This document shows positions 47,211 to 60,032 of a stretch of DNA of 64,000 nucleotides, one piece after another. Positions within the stretch are counted from its first letter, which is position 1; every line of letters starts with the position of its first letter. Under the pieces are notes generated by a model. The model was not told the origin of the DNA. It saw only the letters and a program-made list of their open reading frames with translations, and did not search any database. Origin of the DNA: Opisthorchis felineus (Eukaryota; Platyhelminthes; Trematoda; Opisthorchiida; Opisthorchiidae); contig SJOL01006394.1 in NCBI GenBank assembly GCA_004794785.1, forward strand, positions 505,961 to 569,960, given 5' to 3'. The position numbers and the translations under genes are program-made.

Positions 47211-48686
47211 TCTACCAGTCCTGCAATCACCTACAACTAATTTAAGACAGCTGCCTTTCTTCTGGTTAATTGTAGCAACTAAAGGAGCCTAATTATGCTC
47301 TCTGTTACAGGCATACAGGTATTTATATTCCCAATCAGAGAATTTACGACTAAGGTTGAACAAGATCTTGCAGGATATACATTGCATCGAGCGATACAGG
47401 GTGGTTTTTCTAAAAACAGTCGTATTTCACTTTTTCGGTGCTTGCTTTCCCCGTCTTCGTAACTTTGCTTTGTTATATGGTAGAAGAAGCACCCAGCACA
47501 TAAAACATCATAATCACCAGTCGCTGAATGGATTATAAAGCACAAACTGTCCCAAATGATAACCAGATTTTATTGATGGGAAGCAGGAAGTTTTGGTTTT
47601 CCTTGTTTTTTCCTTAAGTGAGAACGTAGCAGTAACAGTTGCTGCTAGGGCGCATTTACAGTACGTTTGCGTTCACATATAATTCTGTGTACATCTGTGC
47701 ATAAGAACAGACCATCTCGATGTCTGTTTCATTCCAAGTAACAAAACCACCATTCCTACATTCTTCAACCCAAACTTCGAATTTTACTTGTTTCTGTTTG
47801 TATCCAACTTCTGCGTGTGTGCAACGAATAGTGCATGCAGCAGTCAAACTTCAGGCCGAAGGTGTGAAAAATTCCAAACACCTCCACTATACAAAAATTT
47901 GGGCAAGACAGGCAAACCTAGCTTGCTGCTTTCTGCAAGTGTAGCGTAGCTTGAGAGAACAAAACACCAAAACCCACATGGCCAGTAGGTGGTCGTGGCC
48001 ACAATGTTCTTTTGAGTAAATGAGAGATATGAGGAGGTCCCAGGGTGAATCAGACCTCCATTTAAACGTCCTGTTAGCTTCACAGGCAAATGTCCCACAT
48101 TCTGAGCCACTGAGACAGTTTAGCCAAGGACTTGTAGTTGTTCGGTAAATATTCCAAAACCATGTAGATAAAGCACTTCTTATCAGCCCCAATAACGTCT
48201 GGCTAAATGCCAACAACTGTAAGCACATATTTTGTTTTAATTGATTCTTTAAGTGATCTAGACCTTAAATTTCAAGAGATTGTCTGAAGGACCATTATGG
48301 TGTGTTAAGCCGCATAAACGGGCGAGCTCATCATTCATGTAAGCTCTAACTCCAGCTTTCCTGCGTTGTTTGCACTGCCCACACCTTCTTGATGTTTCAT
48401 AGGAAAGCATTTACATCTCCGATTTTTATGTGTACACCGTCAGAGTGAGAAATGACTTGCGCGTGGTCTGTTAGGCCACCTAAAACAAGCCGTCAGCTGT
48501 CCCGATTTCGATATAATCCGTCTGAATCAGAATAACTAACTCGATGTTCCACGGTTTTCTTGGACCTGGCAACGACGCATTCTACAGCAGCCCATCAGTT
48601 GCCCAGGACTGATTGACCTGGTCATATTTTGATGCGTCTATGCATGCTTGAAAAGTATTTTTACTACAATTTGTTTGGTTCTGCAG

Positions 48687-48762
48687 AAATGGTTTGCGTG
48701 GGTGACAATCAAAGATGGTCACAGTGGTTACGATCTGCTCAAAGAGGCTATTTTTGGTCCAG
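48687..48762 (+). CDS. Predicted exon, large plus-strand gene
   Basis: A strong acceptor (AATTTGTTTGGTTCTGCAG). The two-base-lead frame (MVCVGDNQRWSQWLRSAQRG) reaches TCCAG|gtctat in phase 2 and joins the next exon. Phase 0 (KWFAWVTIKDGHSGYDLLKE) is also open. Confidence 0.5.
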
Positions 48763-48929
48763 GTCTATAGATTATCCCTCGGAGGAAATAATGAGATTTC
48801 ACAAGCTAGACATCATATACACACAAACGTAATGATTTCAAGTGAAAATTTTGGAGTAATTAGGGAATGACCAGAAGTGTACCAGTTTGCCTGGAAATTT
48901 CCCAACTGTATATTCATAATTCTCCGCAG

Positions 48930-48980
48930 GTTTATTTCAGGACAAATGTTCATTGAGCCAAGACCAGTCTCCGGTTTAAC
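48930..48980 (+). CDS. Predicted exon, large plus-strand gene
   Basis: The acceptor is CATAATTCTCCGCAG and the strong donor is TTAAC|gtaagg. The one-base-lead frame reads FISGQMFIEPRPVSGL, ending in phase 2. Confidence 0.55.
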
Positions 48981-49566
48981 GTAAGGTAAGATAAAATAGC
49001 ATTCTTCTCTTATACTAGATCTAGTAAATAGAATTATTTAATTATTTTACGTCTAAGCTTGACGGTACGGTTATACCGCCTTCTGATAACATTAAGATGA
49101 AACTTTCAAACAGTTGAAAAAATTGGCCACTTTGATCAACCTTTGTACAATCGACTTTGTCTGACAGTGAACTGTCACAGTTTTTTTAGGTAAAAATATG
49201 TGCATGCCCGTCCCAAGACGACCAGGAATTACTGCAGCAGTGAAGTGACAATAGGCTTTGCTATTAGGTTAGGTAACATGAGCTTGATATCAGTGGAGAT
49301 ACTGACATCGACATTATGTAAACCAACAGAAATAGAGCAGATTTTGGGACCAGTGTTCAATAAGGATAAACTTGTCTACTGTTTCTGCCTTTACATGCGG
49401 TGCTAAATGTAAGAAAAGCCACCTTCATATAGTATTATATACATATTTCCCACGTGTTCTGGAGTACTCTAAATAAACTTCCTTTTTCATGATTAGCTAA
49501 AATGCTTCTTCATGAATTACGCGTTAGGCAGTTTGTGGGTTTAGAAACCCGTATACTGGTGATTGA

Positions 49567-49569
<3 letters not shown>

Positions 49570-49611
<42 letters not shown>
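49570..49611. repeat. (AT)n microsatellite
   Basis: About 20 uninterrupted AT units. The Ile-Tyr repeat frame read across it is an artefact. Confidence 0.95.
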
Positions 49612-49613
<2 letters not shown>

Positions 49614-50174
49614 CACTCTTCATCATTTCACGGCTTCGTCGCTCCAAAGAAATCACTCTCGTGTACCCACCCCAAATGGTCGGTTCCGGGCTAGTCTGGT
49701 TAGTGGGGCTCATAAGGATTGAAAGATCTTTAAGGTGCGTGTAGTGGCTATTGAGGGTTTGCTCTTCAGACAGAAGCAGCTGTCAGTTGTTGTGTTTTGT
49801 GTATGCAAAACGCGCAACACCACAAGGATTGCGTGCGGAAAATGCGGTGTCTGATCTTAATTCACGCTGAAACCCGGAAGATGAATCTTTCGTCGGCTTC
49901 AGACTAATTTGAGGATGATTGTTTTTTACCACCTATGTACAAGTCAGTGTGCATGGGCAAAGTAAGCTTGGCGGGAATTCGAGGAATATGTTTACCTGAC
50001 GAGCTTCAAATAGGTCGAAGCCGGTAGTAGGCTTTCCAACTTTTTATGCACTGGTGAAACCACATTTGGTTGCGTCCCACATCAAACCTCCCGGGAAGCA
50101 GACAATCAAAATAGGAGTTTTATCACGGAATGCAGGGGCAGACTTGTATCTTAGATTGTATTATTTTCCTTCAG

Positions 50175-50196
50175 ATCCTGTAGGCAAAGTTTGTTG
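50175..50196 (+). CDS. Predicted 22-nt exon
   Basis: The acceptor is TGTATTATTTTCCTTCAG and the donor is TTGTTG|gtgcaa. The one-base-lead frame reads SCRQSLL, ending in phase 0, linking 48980 and 51151. Confidence 0.42.
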
Positions 50197-51150
50197 GTGC
50201 AATGGGCTGGCAGTTACCGCAGTTTTTTAAGCAATACAATGTGAACTATAGGCTCGTAGAGAAACAAGTCAAGCGACCCGATTACACTTGGTTTAGGATT
50301 GAAGCAGAGACTGCAAACCGGTCAGCGTTACCTTCAGTAGACCGGCCTGAAATTTTATTATCACTAAATGGTGTATGTTCGCTATCACACCGATAAAGCG
50401 CAAAGTCGTTAATTATTCGTTCTAAATCCCCTAACCTACTCTTCATAACTGGAGAAGTCTACAAATGGAACGGAGTCAAAATCATGCCACTTTTTTGTCA
50501 CTCGATCCTTCTTACACAGTCAGTCCTAGGCACTAAGTTTATCAGTATATGTCTATATCTATGTATATTAGTATAAATATCATGTATCAATTTTTCAACT
50601 AGCTGGCTGTTGCTAAAAGACAATACAGTGCGCCTGCCAGCAAGCTTATTTTGCGTTCCGTAGTTCTTTATGATAGTATGCCCATGCACGTCTAGTCTTT
50701 AGTTTTTGTTTTGCTCTGCTTGTGTATCGGCTGGCATCTACCCATAAAGTAGTTGGCCTCTTATTCGTACTGGCCCCATCTCGAATAAACTGATTCACGG
50801 GATTAAAAAAGACTACAAAATGGTGCTTTGCTGTAAATAAGTCGGCTGCACCGGATATCATTAGAAAATAAATGTATAGCTACATCTCTGGCGCGCCACA
50901 ATGAAATTTTCAAAGTGTGCAAGTTTACAGACATTTTTCCCTGGGTATTTATTTTCTTCGTGGCCGAAAATATCTGAGAACATTTCAGAAGGAGACACAG
51001 CGTTAAAACAAGCGTCACTGTTGTGTTTTACGAGGAAATCTTGACATTTCCTGAGATTCAGTGTCTGATAATTTCTCAAGTCGGCGTTTTAAACAATAGA
51101 TTCCAGTTTGAATTGCGCCGATCATGACTGTCTGTCTCTTTTTTCACCAG

Positions 51151-51380
51151 CTGGAGACCATTAGAACCCTACTTGTAGATCCACATTTCCGTCCCAACAG
51201 AAGGTGGGAGTCGCTTAGTTTGTTTACTGTAAGAAAACCCGAAGAAGCCGCGAAATGCAAAGCAAATGGTGGAATTGGATACGTCGACCTGGACTGCGCT
51301 TGCGGTGATCAATGGGACAGCTCACTCGTTGTGGTCGGTATAGTCCAATATAATTCCAGCAAATCTGATGCCACGAGCAG
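51151..51380 (+). CDS. Predicted exon, large plus-strand gene
   Basis: The acceptor is TCTCTTTTTTCACCAG and the strong donor is GAGCAG|gtgagt. It gives 76 open codons (LETIRTLLVDPHFRPNRRWE, later VDLDCACGDQWDSSLVVVGI), phase 0 to phase 2. It is one of the best supported exons. Family not recognised. Confidence 0.68.
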
Positions 51381-52931
51381 GTGAGTTGCACCTCCCCAAA
51401 GTATACTGGACTGCAAGATAAGTGTATGTGACGTTGCAGACATCACGTAGATTGTGGCTAATCCTGCAGATAGCGGCCTCTTGTCTGCCAAGCGACCATC
51501 TATTCCTCCTAAGATAGCTGGTTTGCCCCCGAAGGTTAACTCGAACTGCGTTCAGCCCACCTACTCCCTATACTATGCTAGTAAGGTGGTATAAATACCT
51601 TAACCCCTTGCTCTTAAACTTATATGTAATAAGTTCCGGTTACTCACTGCTCCACTGAAGACGGCTTAACCAGGGGAACGGCTTGTGATTTTTTAATATT
51701 ACATTTTTGGGTTTCATGAAACTACAGGAGTCGACGGAAGCGTGGAATAAATTTGAGGATAGGCAACCGTTTGAAGGTTGTGAAGAGTGACTTCGCTTTC
51801 AACGTTTTATTCAAAGTTTGCATGAAAATCCGAGTGTCCCAATTCAAAGTTTGTAGTGGCAGAAAGTTGCGTAAGCTGCTGAAACTGTTTAACAAAACCT
51901 AATGACTTCCAGATTATATGCAGTAATAATTGGGACAGAAATCTTTGCCCCTGCTTAGAGGTTTGCTAATCAGCGATGGTTGTCTTGAAAACGCAAAGTG
52001 CAGATCAATATTCCTTGAAACTAAAAGTTTACGTGTTTAGTGCTGCGTGAAAACCCTGACAATGTTCACAATGCCCTAGTCAAGTGTTGGTAACGCCCTC
52101 TTCCGTTTGTCAGATTGACAATGTTCAAAGCTTGTTGAGGTGGTGGGCGAAAATTCCTGATCGAGTCCGTTTTTACACATTGGCGCAGGAGAACAAGAGT
52201 AGTCGCCATGGAGCAGAAACAGTACTGTGCAACTGGGAGTGGTTCAACTAGATGCAAATAGCTTACAGTTGGGCATAATTTGGTCACATGAAGGATATAA
52301 CTAAGTAAAGTTCAACGTACATCATACACATTTCACAGCATATCTTAGCTCCCCTCATCTATATCAGGTAGTACACACGCCGATGTTTAGAAGCTAATAT
52401 GTTCGCAAAACTTTTTCAGATGCAGCTTTCGTTTGTAGTAAAATTTGGGGACAGTAGTCTAAGTATGGGTCCAACGTGCCACATGTAGTTTTGATTTCAT
52501 ATCTGCTACAATGCAACTGAATTCATTAACCAATCAAGTTTCATAGTTGACTCTTCAATGAGTCATGCAAAAACATGTAAAGTCAAAATCCTTCGTAAAC
52601 AAAAGATTAGAAAGAGGGTTGTGATCATCTTCCGACAAAGTTTATTCTCTGAGTTCGTTTGAAATAGTGCTTTTCTTCAATTCGCCACCCGTATTTATTT
52701 TAGATCCATCGGAAATATGATCTAGGTTTATCTCAACATTTATAAACTCACTCTGGGGAGGAATTTCTTCTTCAGGAGCGATCTGAAGGAAAATTTCACA
52801 TTGCTGATTATCTTTGAATGTTCCGTTTGTTAAAGAACCATATTGTTTCTCGTTTTCAATTTGGGATTTGCAAAATAATTTCTTATATTTTTTTTCGTTT
52901 GTCACATAAAATATATCATTTTGCTCCATAG

Positions 52932-53052
52932 ATCTTCCTTTACGGACGATGTCAAACGCCGACTGGAGACTGAATGGTCTACTTTGGAAGAATTTCTTAC
53001 AACTGGTCGTAGCGACAACCATCGTGGTGCAGATTTAATGACAAGCTGGAAG
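52932..53052 (+). CDS. Predicted exon, large plus-strand gene
   Basis: The acceptor is TCATTTTGCTCCATAG and the donor is TGGAAG|gtatgc. The one-base-lead frame required by 51380 is open for 40 codons (FTDDVKRRLETEWSTLEEFL), ending in phase 0. It overlaps a 126-codon antisense frame that I reject. Confidence 0.62.
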
Positions 53053-53576
53053 GTATGCCTAATGAACTGTAAAGCTTTCCGATGATCGATTAACCAGGTT
53101 ACTTAAAACCGCTGCCCGGGAAATTTTTAAAACATAATAACTTGCTTCTAGCCTGATGAACAGCATAAAATTGCTTGCTCATCAATTAAATAGGTTATCA
53201 GTCCTATTGGTCTCCCGACAAATATTTTGGAGACCGGGTGCAGCGAAAAATTTGAGCTGCTCTGGTCTTCACAGTCACCCCACCTCATTTAGCTTTAATA
53301 TTAGAGGTGAACTAATACTTGGCGTCCAAGTTAACGGATCTGGTGCGTGGTCCTCTTCATTGCCGAACACTAAATTTCTGTGAAATTTAGTGAATATGCT
53401 CGTTGAACGTTGATAGAAAATAGACAGAATGTGGAACAATCTGTCCGTAAACGCCGTCATCATTAAACTATATTTGCGCATTACTTGCAGCGCACAATGT
53501 TATAATTGTGTATTACACATCGACCAACATGAAGGATTTTTCGGCTTGCCTAATGTAGTATGAACTATTGGGTGGG

Positions 53577-53941
53577 CTATTTTTTGACAAAATCAGTAGA
53601 CTCTGTTTGCACAGAGACTGATCTTACAGGCGATTTGAGATGGTCACAGCTGTTGCCATCGGAGGCCTTTCGGGTAATGTAATAATGCACGGTGGATGGC
53701 TCGGAACTCTGACTTCGGTTCACAGTAAAATGTGTGCTGCCGAGATGCCAAACCACCACGCTTCTTTCATCTTACGATACTCTCCATTCAGCCCACCCCA
53801 GAGGCGTTCACAGGATTTTTTCGAAAGATATCTCGAGGTTCGGCCGATATACTCAGCATCACGGAAGACTGGAATAAATAAGCACGTGCCTGCAGCCATG
53901 ACAGATACCCAACCCTTGAGAAGCTGAACACTAGTGGCCAA
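53577..53941 (-). mobile_element. Decayed C-terminal fragment of a second Penelope-like element
   Basis: On the minus strand the frame reads FRDAEYIGRTSRYLSKK, a GIY-YIG core, followed after frame changes by segments such as FRAIHRALLHYPKGLRW. That order is typical of the C-termini of trematode Penelope-type proteins as I recall them. Stops and shifts break it repeatedly. Confidence 0.6.
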
Positions 53942-54316
53942 TGAACAGTCCGGGAAAAATCAGACTTTGAGTCAGCTACTCACTGTCTACAGTCACGTGA
54001 AGTTAGCGAACTTTCAGATCATGAAGTCCTTGTCTTGTGTACTAAAAGTAATGTGAAACTGGACATGGGATGGTTTCGCCGGGCAGATATCTTTGCTGTT
54101 TGTCTGTCTTAGAAAAAACATTACGTTTTTATTTATTAAATATAAACAACGAATCCCTCGGTGGTATGCTGTGCCACGGTAATCAAATCAACATTTAGTC
54201 CTGGGTATGATGCCTGTTGAATTTTTTTCAGAGCACTGTTGTACTCGAACTAAAGTAGACTATGTGTAAACAACAGAGACACTGTGTAGCAGCCTCTCCC
54301 TCAATGAGTTTCTCAG

Positions 54317-54529
54317 TTTCACAAATTTCAAGGAAGTTGAGGGGGCACCACTGGGCTAGAAAATCTTTAAAAAATCACATCATACTTGGTAGTTTCGCTG
54401 AATGGCACTGTGAGTTGACATACAGACACAGAAGAATGCTCCGAGTTATTGACGCTTTAGCTGGAAAACTGTTCACCATTGACAAAGTGGTTTCTCCACA
54501 GCTCCTTGAACTAGTAACTGCGACTGATC
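54317..54529 (+). CDS. Predicted exon, large plus-strand gene
   Basis: The acceptor is CTCCCTCAATGAGTTTCTCAG. The two-base-lead frame is open for 70 codons (SQISRKLRGHHWARKSLKNH, later RRMLRVIDALAGKLFTIDKV). The donor GATC|gtagta gives phase 1 and fits 55091; CTA|gtaact at 54514 is the alternative. Confidence 0.6.
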
Positions 54530-55090
54530 GTAGTACTCAGCCTATTTAGGCAATTATTCGGGATGAAGACTTTGAAAAAATGTTGCTTTGATAGCAACGT
54601 TTAATGGCTTGGAGAGATTTGGAGATTTTTCAGTCAAGATTTTGTGCTACAAGTAAAGCCAGACTATGCCGAAAACCAAGCACTCCACAGCTTTTTCGTC
54701 TCTATTTGGGATCACTATCATGTTGCGAATCTTCAGGATGATTTGCGCTTGCGGCTCCTGGCCAGTAATTGATGACTAAACCATTTGGCTGCAACCCGCC
54801 GATCAGTAATACGATTAACTTGAACTTAGACAAGGTATAGCGCCAACCATCTTTCAGTCGCACCATGTGATCACATGGTCGAATGACAGCCTTCAGCGAG
54901 CAACCGGGAAGTTGCTGGTTCTAAGCCAATGAGTTTCGTGAGATGCGCATTCTTGATAATTCCTAATAAGAATGAAACAGCTGTGTAGCACTTCTCATCG
55001 TTCAGCTAGACTGACTTCACGTACGCCAGAAAGTTTCCACTAAAAAATTACATTAATTCTACATTCTTATATCAATTTTTATTCCCTCAG

Positions 55091-55140
55091 TTAGATGTAC
55101 TACGGAAGTCTTTCTAGGCTGCAGCCAACCAATTGGTCAA
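55091..55140 (+). CDS. Predicted exon, large plus-strand gene
   Basis: The acceptor is ATCAATTTTTATTCCCTCAG and the donor is GGTCAA|gtgtat. The two-base-lead frame reads RCTTEVFLGCSQPIGQ, phase 0 at the end. Confidence 0.52.
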
Positions 55141-55376
55141 GTGTATCTTTAGTTATTTCTTTATTTCGAAGGACTGTGATTAGTGATTTTATAAATTGAA
55201 AAATCCCGGCGTTCAAAGCTAGGGGATTTAGCTGACCTATTTTACACAACACTTGTATGCATAATTACGGCGCGAAAACTAAACCATCACACAGAGTCGC
55301 GGAAAGCGATTTGTGCTGTTGCCTTATGTTAAACGTGGTTTATTTTAGCACTGAGGCTGAGCATCCTTCTCAGAAG

Positions 55377-55387
55377 CCCCCCCCCCC
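55377..55387. repeat. Poly-C run of 11
   Basis: It directly follows a possible exon start (acceptor GTTTATTTTAG at 55349). Such runs are prone to length errors, so frames across it are unreliable. Confidence 0.9.
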
Positions 55388-57610
55388 GGAATAACACATC
55401 TCGGTGCTTGAAATCCGCAAACTTATAAATATGACCAAAAGGTCTCTAGGCTTTCACAATCAGCACAAAACGCTGATAATTTGAGAGTGACAATTGCCAG
55501 AAAAGCATACCACCGCAACGTTGGACTCCATTATGAAGCAGTGCATTAGTCGGATATAGTTACGTCTTAGACCAGCAAAAGCCACTCTTTGAAGGTTCAA
55601 CCTCATAATGTATCTTCTTTTGGGCCAGTCATGTTATTTTTTGGGCTTCGTTTTACATCTCGGCTATTAGGGACGCCTTGGTAACGCAGTTTCGTGCATC
55701 AGACCTCCAAGTCGTCGACATAAAAAGGCAAAAGTAGTACCGCTCATCGGGTATGCGCATGGTACTTCTTTTCCTTTGTGGACATCGTGGATTGCAAAAA
55801 AGTCAAATCAGACGAAAATCACAGTGCTTTACTCCCTAAGTCGTGACACAAAGAAAATTACAAAAGTTCATGGAAGTCTTCAATGTTGTCATGTGTGGAG
55901 AAAGTTAGAGCCTTAACCGGAAATTTGCTTACAATTTAATCACATAAATACTTATATGTGGTGACACATTCCCTGTCCAGTCTTTTTGCACGAATCCGCT
56001 TATTTTTGCTACAAAATGGGCAACAAGATACCAAATAACTATTATTGTATTGTATTTACATATGCTTGCGAGAAATTTATTGCAAAATAACCCTATTTTA
56101 ACTCCCACTTCAACTTCAGTATGTGAGGCACGAGTGGTCTTTTCGTACGGCGGAATGTCACCATATATATGTCTAAAGATGGTTGTTTTCTGTCTGCTCA
56201 GTTATTCCCCTAGGGTTTGGAGAAGAGACAGTTAAACCTACCAACGATAATACATTCTTATGACACGGAAGGATAAGGGACGCAATAAATCGATATTTCA
56301 AAAAGTCATTTGACTAGCTATGGAAACCGTTTTTGTACCTGTCACAAGTATACGAGGGTCCTTTCTGGGCAGGCTAGAAAAGTTAATGGATTGACGAGAC
56401 AAAACAGTAAGAAGTAAAAGAACATATAAAAAATACAAAGCTAAACTTCTGACACGCTCGGATTGTCGCAGGTTTACGTCAAACAAGAATAGTATTGCAA
56501 TAATTTGTAATGATACTTCAGTATTTTTAATCCAATGCATTCTAGGGCAAATGCATATGCAAAGTCACTTGCAACAGTAGATAGCAGGGACTTGGGGTTC
56601 GTAAACTGCAGATATCAGAAAACCGTTACAGGCAGACGGAAATGGTGAGAAAGCAGGAAATGTTATTCAAATGCGGCCTAAAATGTCAAAAGGCAAATTT
56701 GAACAGAAGTTTGGGTAGCACGCGAAGTTGAACATCGTTTGAACTTGGATAACTGGTCAAAGTATGCCCTCTCGAAAAGGCAAGGGACTTCGTGTCAATC
56801 AGGTTGAGGTCCATTTTAATCATAATAGGCTGTCTTCAAGGGTGGATATAAAGCTAGGTGAAGCTGAATAAAAAAATTCATCAAGTGGGCTTGAAAGAGA
56901 CTTTGAAGATATGCGGAATAATATAGGAAATACCGTGAATTCAACATAATGATTTCAGTTTGCAAGCAGCGGATGAGCTTTAGTACCAGCAAGAGCGCAG
57001 ATAACTCCACTCGGATTGACTAGGAGTAAAAAGTGACTCAAAGTACATCTTTGTCGCTATCAGTTTCCCGATAGAAGCAATCCGGGGTCCTTGATCTTGA
57101 AGAACCTTACCTTGGGTTGCATGATACGATGGCTGAAACGATACGCTTGATACAGCTATTCGTAATTACTTAAATGTCGTCTGTCGTCTTGCCTTCTCCG
57201 GTCTGTTGTGCGCGAAAAATTCAATAACATAGGTTTGCTTGAAGAGATAACTTCCAAGAGCAATTTTGTTATCATAGTTGTCACGAAAGGAACAGCCGTT
57301 AATCATTAACAAGGCAGAGGACGATTGACGAATATATACCCAAATTAGTGACGTGATTTTGCGGGTTCAGATGATGTACGCACATTAACTGTACTGTGGT
57401 TGCTTCATAGGGTGGGTCACAGTTAGTCTACTATCGGTTGAATGACTAACGAGTTCCTTTGCTTTACATTAGAGATTAACTGAAGAAAATTGCTGTTACA
57501 CACCAGAACCACCGCTTGTGTGTAGGAGATTCCCACTGGAATATTCGCATCGTTAACAAAATTTCTCATTGACTCTTACAACCCATTTTCTTGTTTCCCA
57601 CATCTTTCAG

Positions 57611-57717
57611 CACAAATTCCACGTCATTTCATCCAGCTTAGTTTTGTGGCACGTCTCACCAGCTACCATCCTAGAAACAATGTTCACAATGATACGTTGT
57701 GTTCTTGAATTTGACAG
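57611..57717 (+). CDS. Predicted exon, large plus-strand gene
   Basis: An excellent acceptor (TTGTTTCCCACATCTTTCAG) and donor (GACAG|gtacgt). Phase 0 gives 35 codons (HKFHVISSSLVLWHVSPATI, later LETMFTMIRCVLEFD), ending in phase 2. Confidence 0.65.
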
Positions 57718-57777
57718 GTACGTTTTCACATGTTAGGCAGAATGTTTTCTAGTAACTAGGTGCGAGATTCCAATAAT

Positions 57778-58215
57778 TCTGCTCACATCACTATCGCTTG
57801 AAGAGTCGCCCTCCTGTACCCACATCTTGCGCTGTTTCAACACTTGGAAATAATACCGGGTGGTGGCTTTCTTAGTTCGCAGTATATATGGTGAACCCTC
57901 AGAAGACAGCTTACTTATATATGAAAGGCAAATGTAGATGTAGGCAGTGAGCTGTCATATATATGTCGACAGCGTGTTAATGGGCGGACCCGGTAACACC
58001 TACACGGCACTATACTGAGTAAGTTGAGTTAACAGTCTTAAACTTGAAGAAATTTACAGATGACGCCGAGGCCTCGATACACTGCACGGACAAGGATATG
58101 CACTACTGATGAGCTTCAACAAGAATGAAACTCGAATTCAGTGCTTCTTCTCTTTAGTGCAGACCCACCGGAAGAATTGCATCTGGAGAGGAGGACTCTT
58201 CAGATAAGAGTGAAA
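57778..58215. mobile_element. Second head-to-head SINE-like hammerhead repeat pair
   Basis: The left edge (57778-57825) is an inverted copy of the family 3' end. The right part (from about 58080) is a direct copy with GGATATGC (58094), CTGATGA (58106-58112), GAAA (58127-58130) and ACTCGAATTC. This is the same inverted-then-direct order as at 46.7-47.2 kb, but the middle is more diverged. Confidence 0.6.
58094..58160 (+). ncRNA. Degenerate hammerhead motif
   Basis: The CTGATGAG core is intact, stem II TTC/GAA is weak, and GAAAC is present. The palindromic stem III and the GUC cleavage triplet are mutated, so activity is unlikely. Confidence 0.5.
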
Positions 58216-59054
58216 TGAATAAGAATTCCTAAATTCCTAGACGTAAACTGGGAGAAGAAGTTTTCCTCAGATTTGTACCGACTATGTTCCCAGATAACAA
58301 CGAAATTAACTTAAATGTGGTTAATCAAAGTTATTTATTAAAAGTTATTTCTCACGAGGTATATTGTTTAAGGTATTAAACGTCCAATGTGCATCAAAAA
58401 CGCTAGAAGCGTGTGGCGATCCTCTGGAGTGCCTTCACTGGTACTGACGTGGGTGTGCACTAACGGAGTTTTTAAACACAAAAGTGATCCACTCTGCATC
58501 GTTTCCACAGAGAATATGCGCTTCTGCATCTTAATTGGTGCGAAATGATTCCCAGTAAAAAACACCAGTTTTTAGCCTGTGGTAATTTAAACTGGTCAGG
58601 TTTTGCATTGGCAAGATATAGTAGAGGGGAGTTATAACCAACTGACATCCACATTAGTTTAATTAGGAATGTTACTTTCAGGGAAATTTTTTCTTAAATC
58701 TTATTCGCACTGAAAAACGCACCTGTACTCTTATTTAACGCGTCAACTGTATAACGAATACCAGTTTCTGCGGCCAATCGAAATATCCATCTGTAAAAGT
58801 ACCTCAGATTGTTGGTCTAGAGTAAACTTGTCTTTGCTTCACAAATGTTGACCAGCGTGGTCTTCTAACACGGGATAAAATGGAAGTCAGGCAGGTCTTT
58901 TAGTACATTGGAGGAAAACTTAGTATTTTCTGAAACAGATTACTAACCTCAGGTTGAGTATCCCTTCTTCGGGTTGTCACAGCCCATACTGCTCATACGA
59001 AGGTAAAACTACAGTATTCCCGCGACTCTTCTTATCTTGGTTGTATCTTTTCAG

Positions 59055-59171
59055 TTCTGTATTCGCTTTTACCACTTTCGGTAACGCCGGAAGTAAGAGG
59101 GGTCGTAAACCTTGCTTCCTTCACAAGATATTTGAGAACGCTTGGTTTTCATTCCACCTCGAAATTTCTAG
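59055..59171 (+). CDS. Predicted exon, large plus-strand gene
   Basis: The acceptor is TTGGTTGTATCTTTTCAG and the donor is TCTAG|gtatag. The one-base-lead frame (SVFAFTTFGNAGSKRGRKP) fits 57717 and 59957. The two-base-lead frame is also long and open, so the choice rests on phase. Confidence 0.48.
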
Positions 59172-59306
59172 GTATAGAAACTTGTCAAAATATCCTGATG
59201 AATGATGTCACTTTAGACAAGGAACTTCAGCATAGATGATACGCATTGCGCTGTCTGGGCTAGGTAACTTGTCATCACAGTGAGCTATCCGGTTCCATTT
59301 TTGCAG

Positions 59307-59621
59307 TTCAGGCAAGGGTTCTGTAGAGGCAACCATTTCTACTACTTGAATTTTACCATCACCGACCTGACTACGTTGTTGTTTCGATTATGCCAAATCA
59401 AGACCAGGAGAAGTAGGGTGGTTCGACATTTGACTACCGTAGATAACTGGATCAATGAAAATTTAACAAGCAGGCTGAAAACTTTGACAGAATTTTCTGT
59501 GACCCAGCTGAATAATGTAGCATCCTATCTGTTTCCCTGCTCTTTGACTTTAAGAACCCATTTCTTACATAAAAGTCTTCTTAACTATCCAAACGCATTT
59601 TTATATAGGCTTGAAAAATAG
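59307..59621 (+). CDS. Possible exon (end unclear)
   Basis: The acceptor is GTTCCATTTTTGCAG. Phase 0 stays open to a stop at 59619-59621 (FRQGFCRGNHFYYLNFTITD). Possible donors are AGTAGG|gtggtt or AATAAT|gtagca. The phase does not fit the 59171 to 59957 join, so it may be alternative or false. Confidence 0.35.
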   Translation, partial: FRQGFCRGNHFYYLNFTITDLTTLLFRLCQIKTRRSRVVRHLTTVDNWINENLTSRLKTLTEFSVTQLNNVASYLFPCSLTLRTHFLHKSLLNYPNAFLYRLEK

Positions 59622-59956
59622 CATAGAAGTCTGAAAGAAGACCTAAGCTAGGTGCCGTAGTAAAGGTCCCCTCTCTTGTAATATATGTTTCAATAAAAAT
59701 GGGGTTTCCCCTAAGTTCCAAAAATAATATTTCCAAAACAACGCTTCCCGGCCTAACAATGAATTCCATACATAAGGCCTGGCTCGGTTTCTTGCGTGTT
59801 TTTTCCTTATGATTTATCCCACTTTACCTCTTGTATCCCCTTGATGATAAGGTAACAAATACGTCAATACGCAACGGGATGAGTTTCTGGCAACACAACC
59901 AAAATATGGACGCAAATTTAACAACCATAATATACTGTTTTCTTTCTAAAAATTAG

Positions 59957-60032
59957 TTGTTCCATCTTCAAGTATGATCCAGTAGAAGATGTATGGATGG
60001 CGGAACTCTACAATTACCCTACAGAAAAACAG
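59957..60032 (+). CDS. Predicted exon, large plus-strand gene
   Basis: The acceptor is GTTTTCTTTCTAAAAATTAG and the consensus donor is AAACAG|gtaagt. The one-base-lead frame reads CSIFKYDPVEDVWMAELYNY, ending in phase 0. Confidence 0.65.

Noticed and set aside
49510..49713. Frame with a long Ile-Tyr repeat
   Set aside because: It is a translation of the (AT)n microsatellite.
52642..53022. Minus-strand 126-codon frame with good Kozak context and AATAAA over its stop
   Set aside because: It overlaps plus-strand exon 52932-53052, which joins 51151-51380 in phase. A chance frame of this length is expected about once per window.
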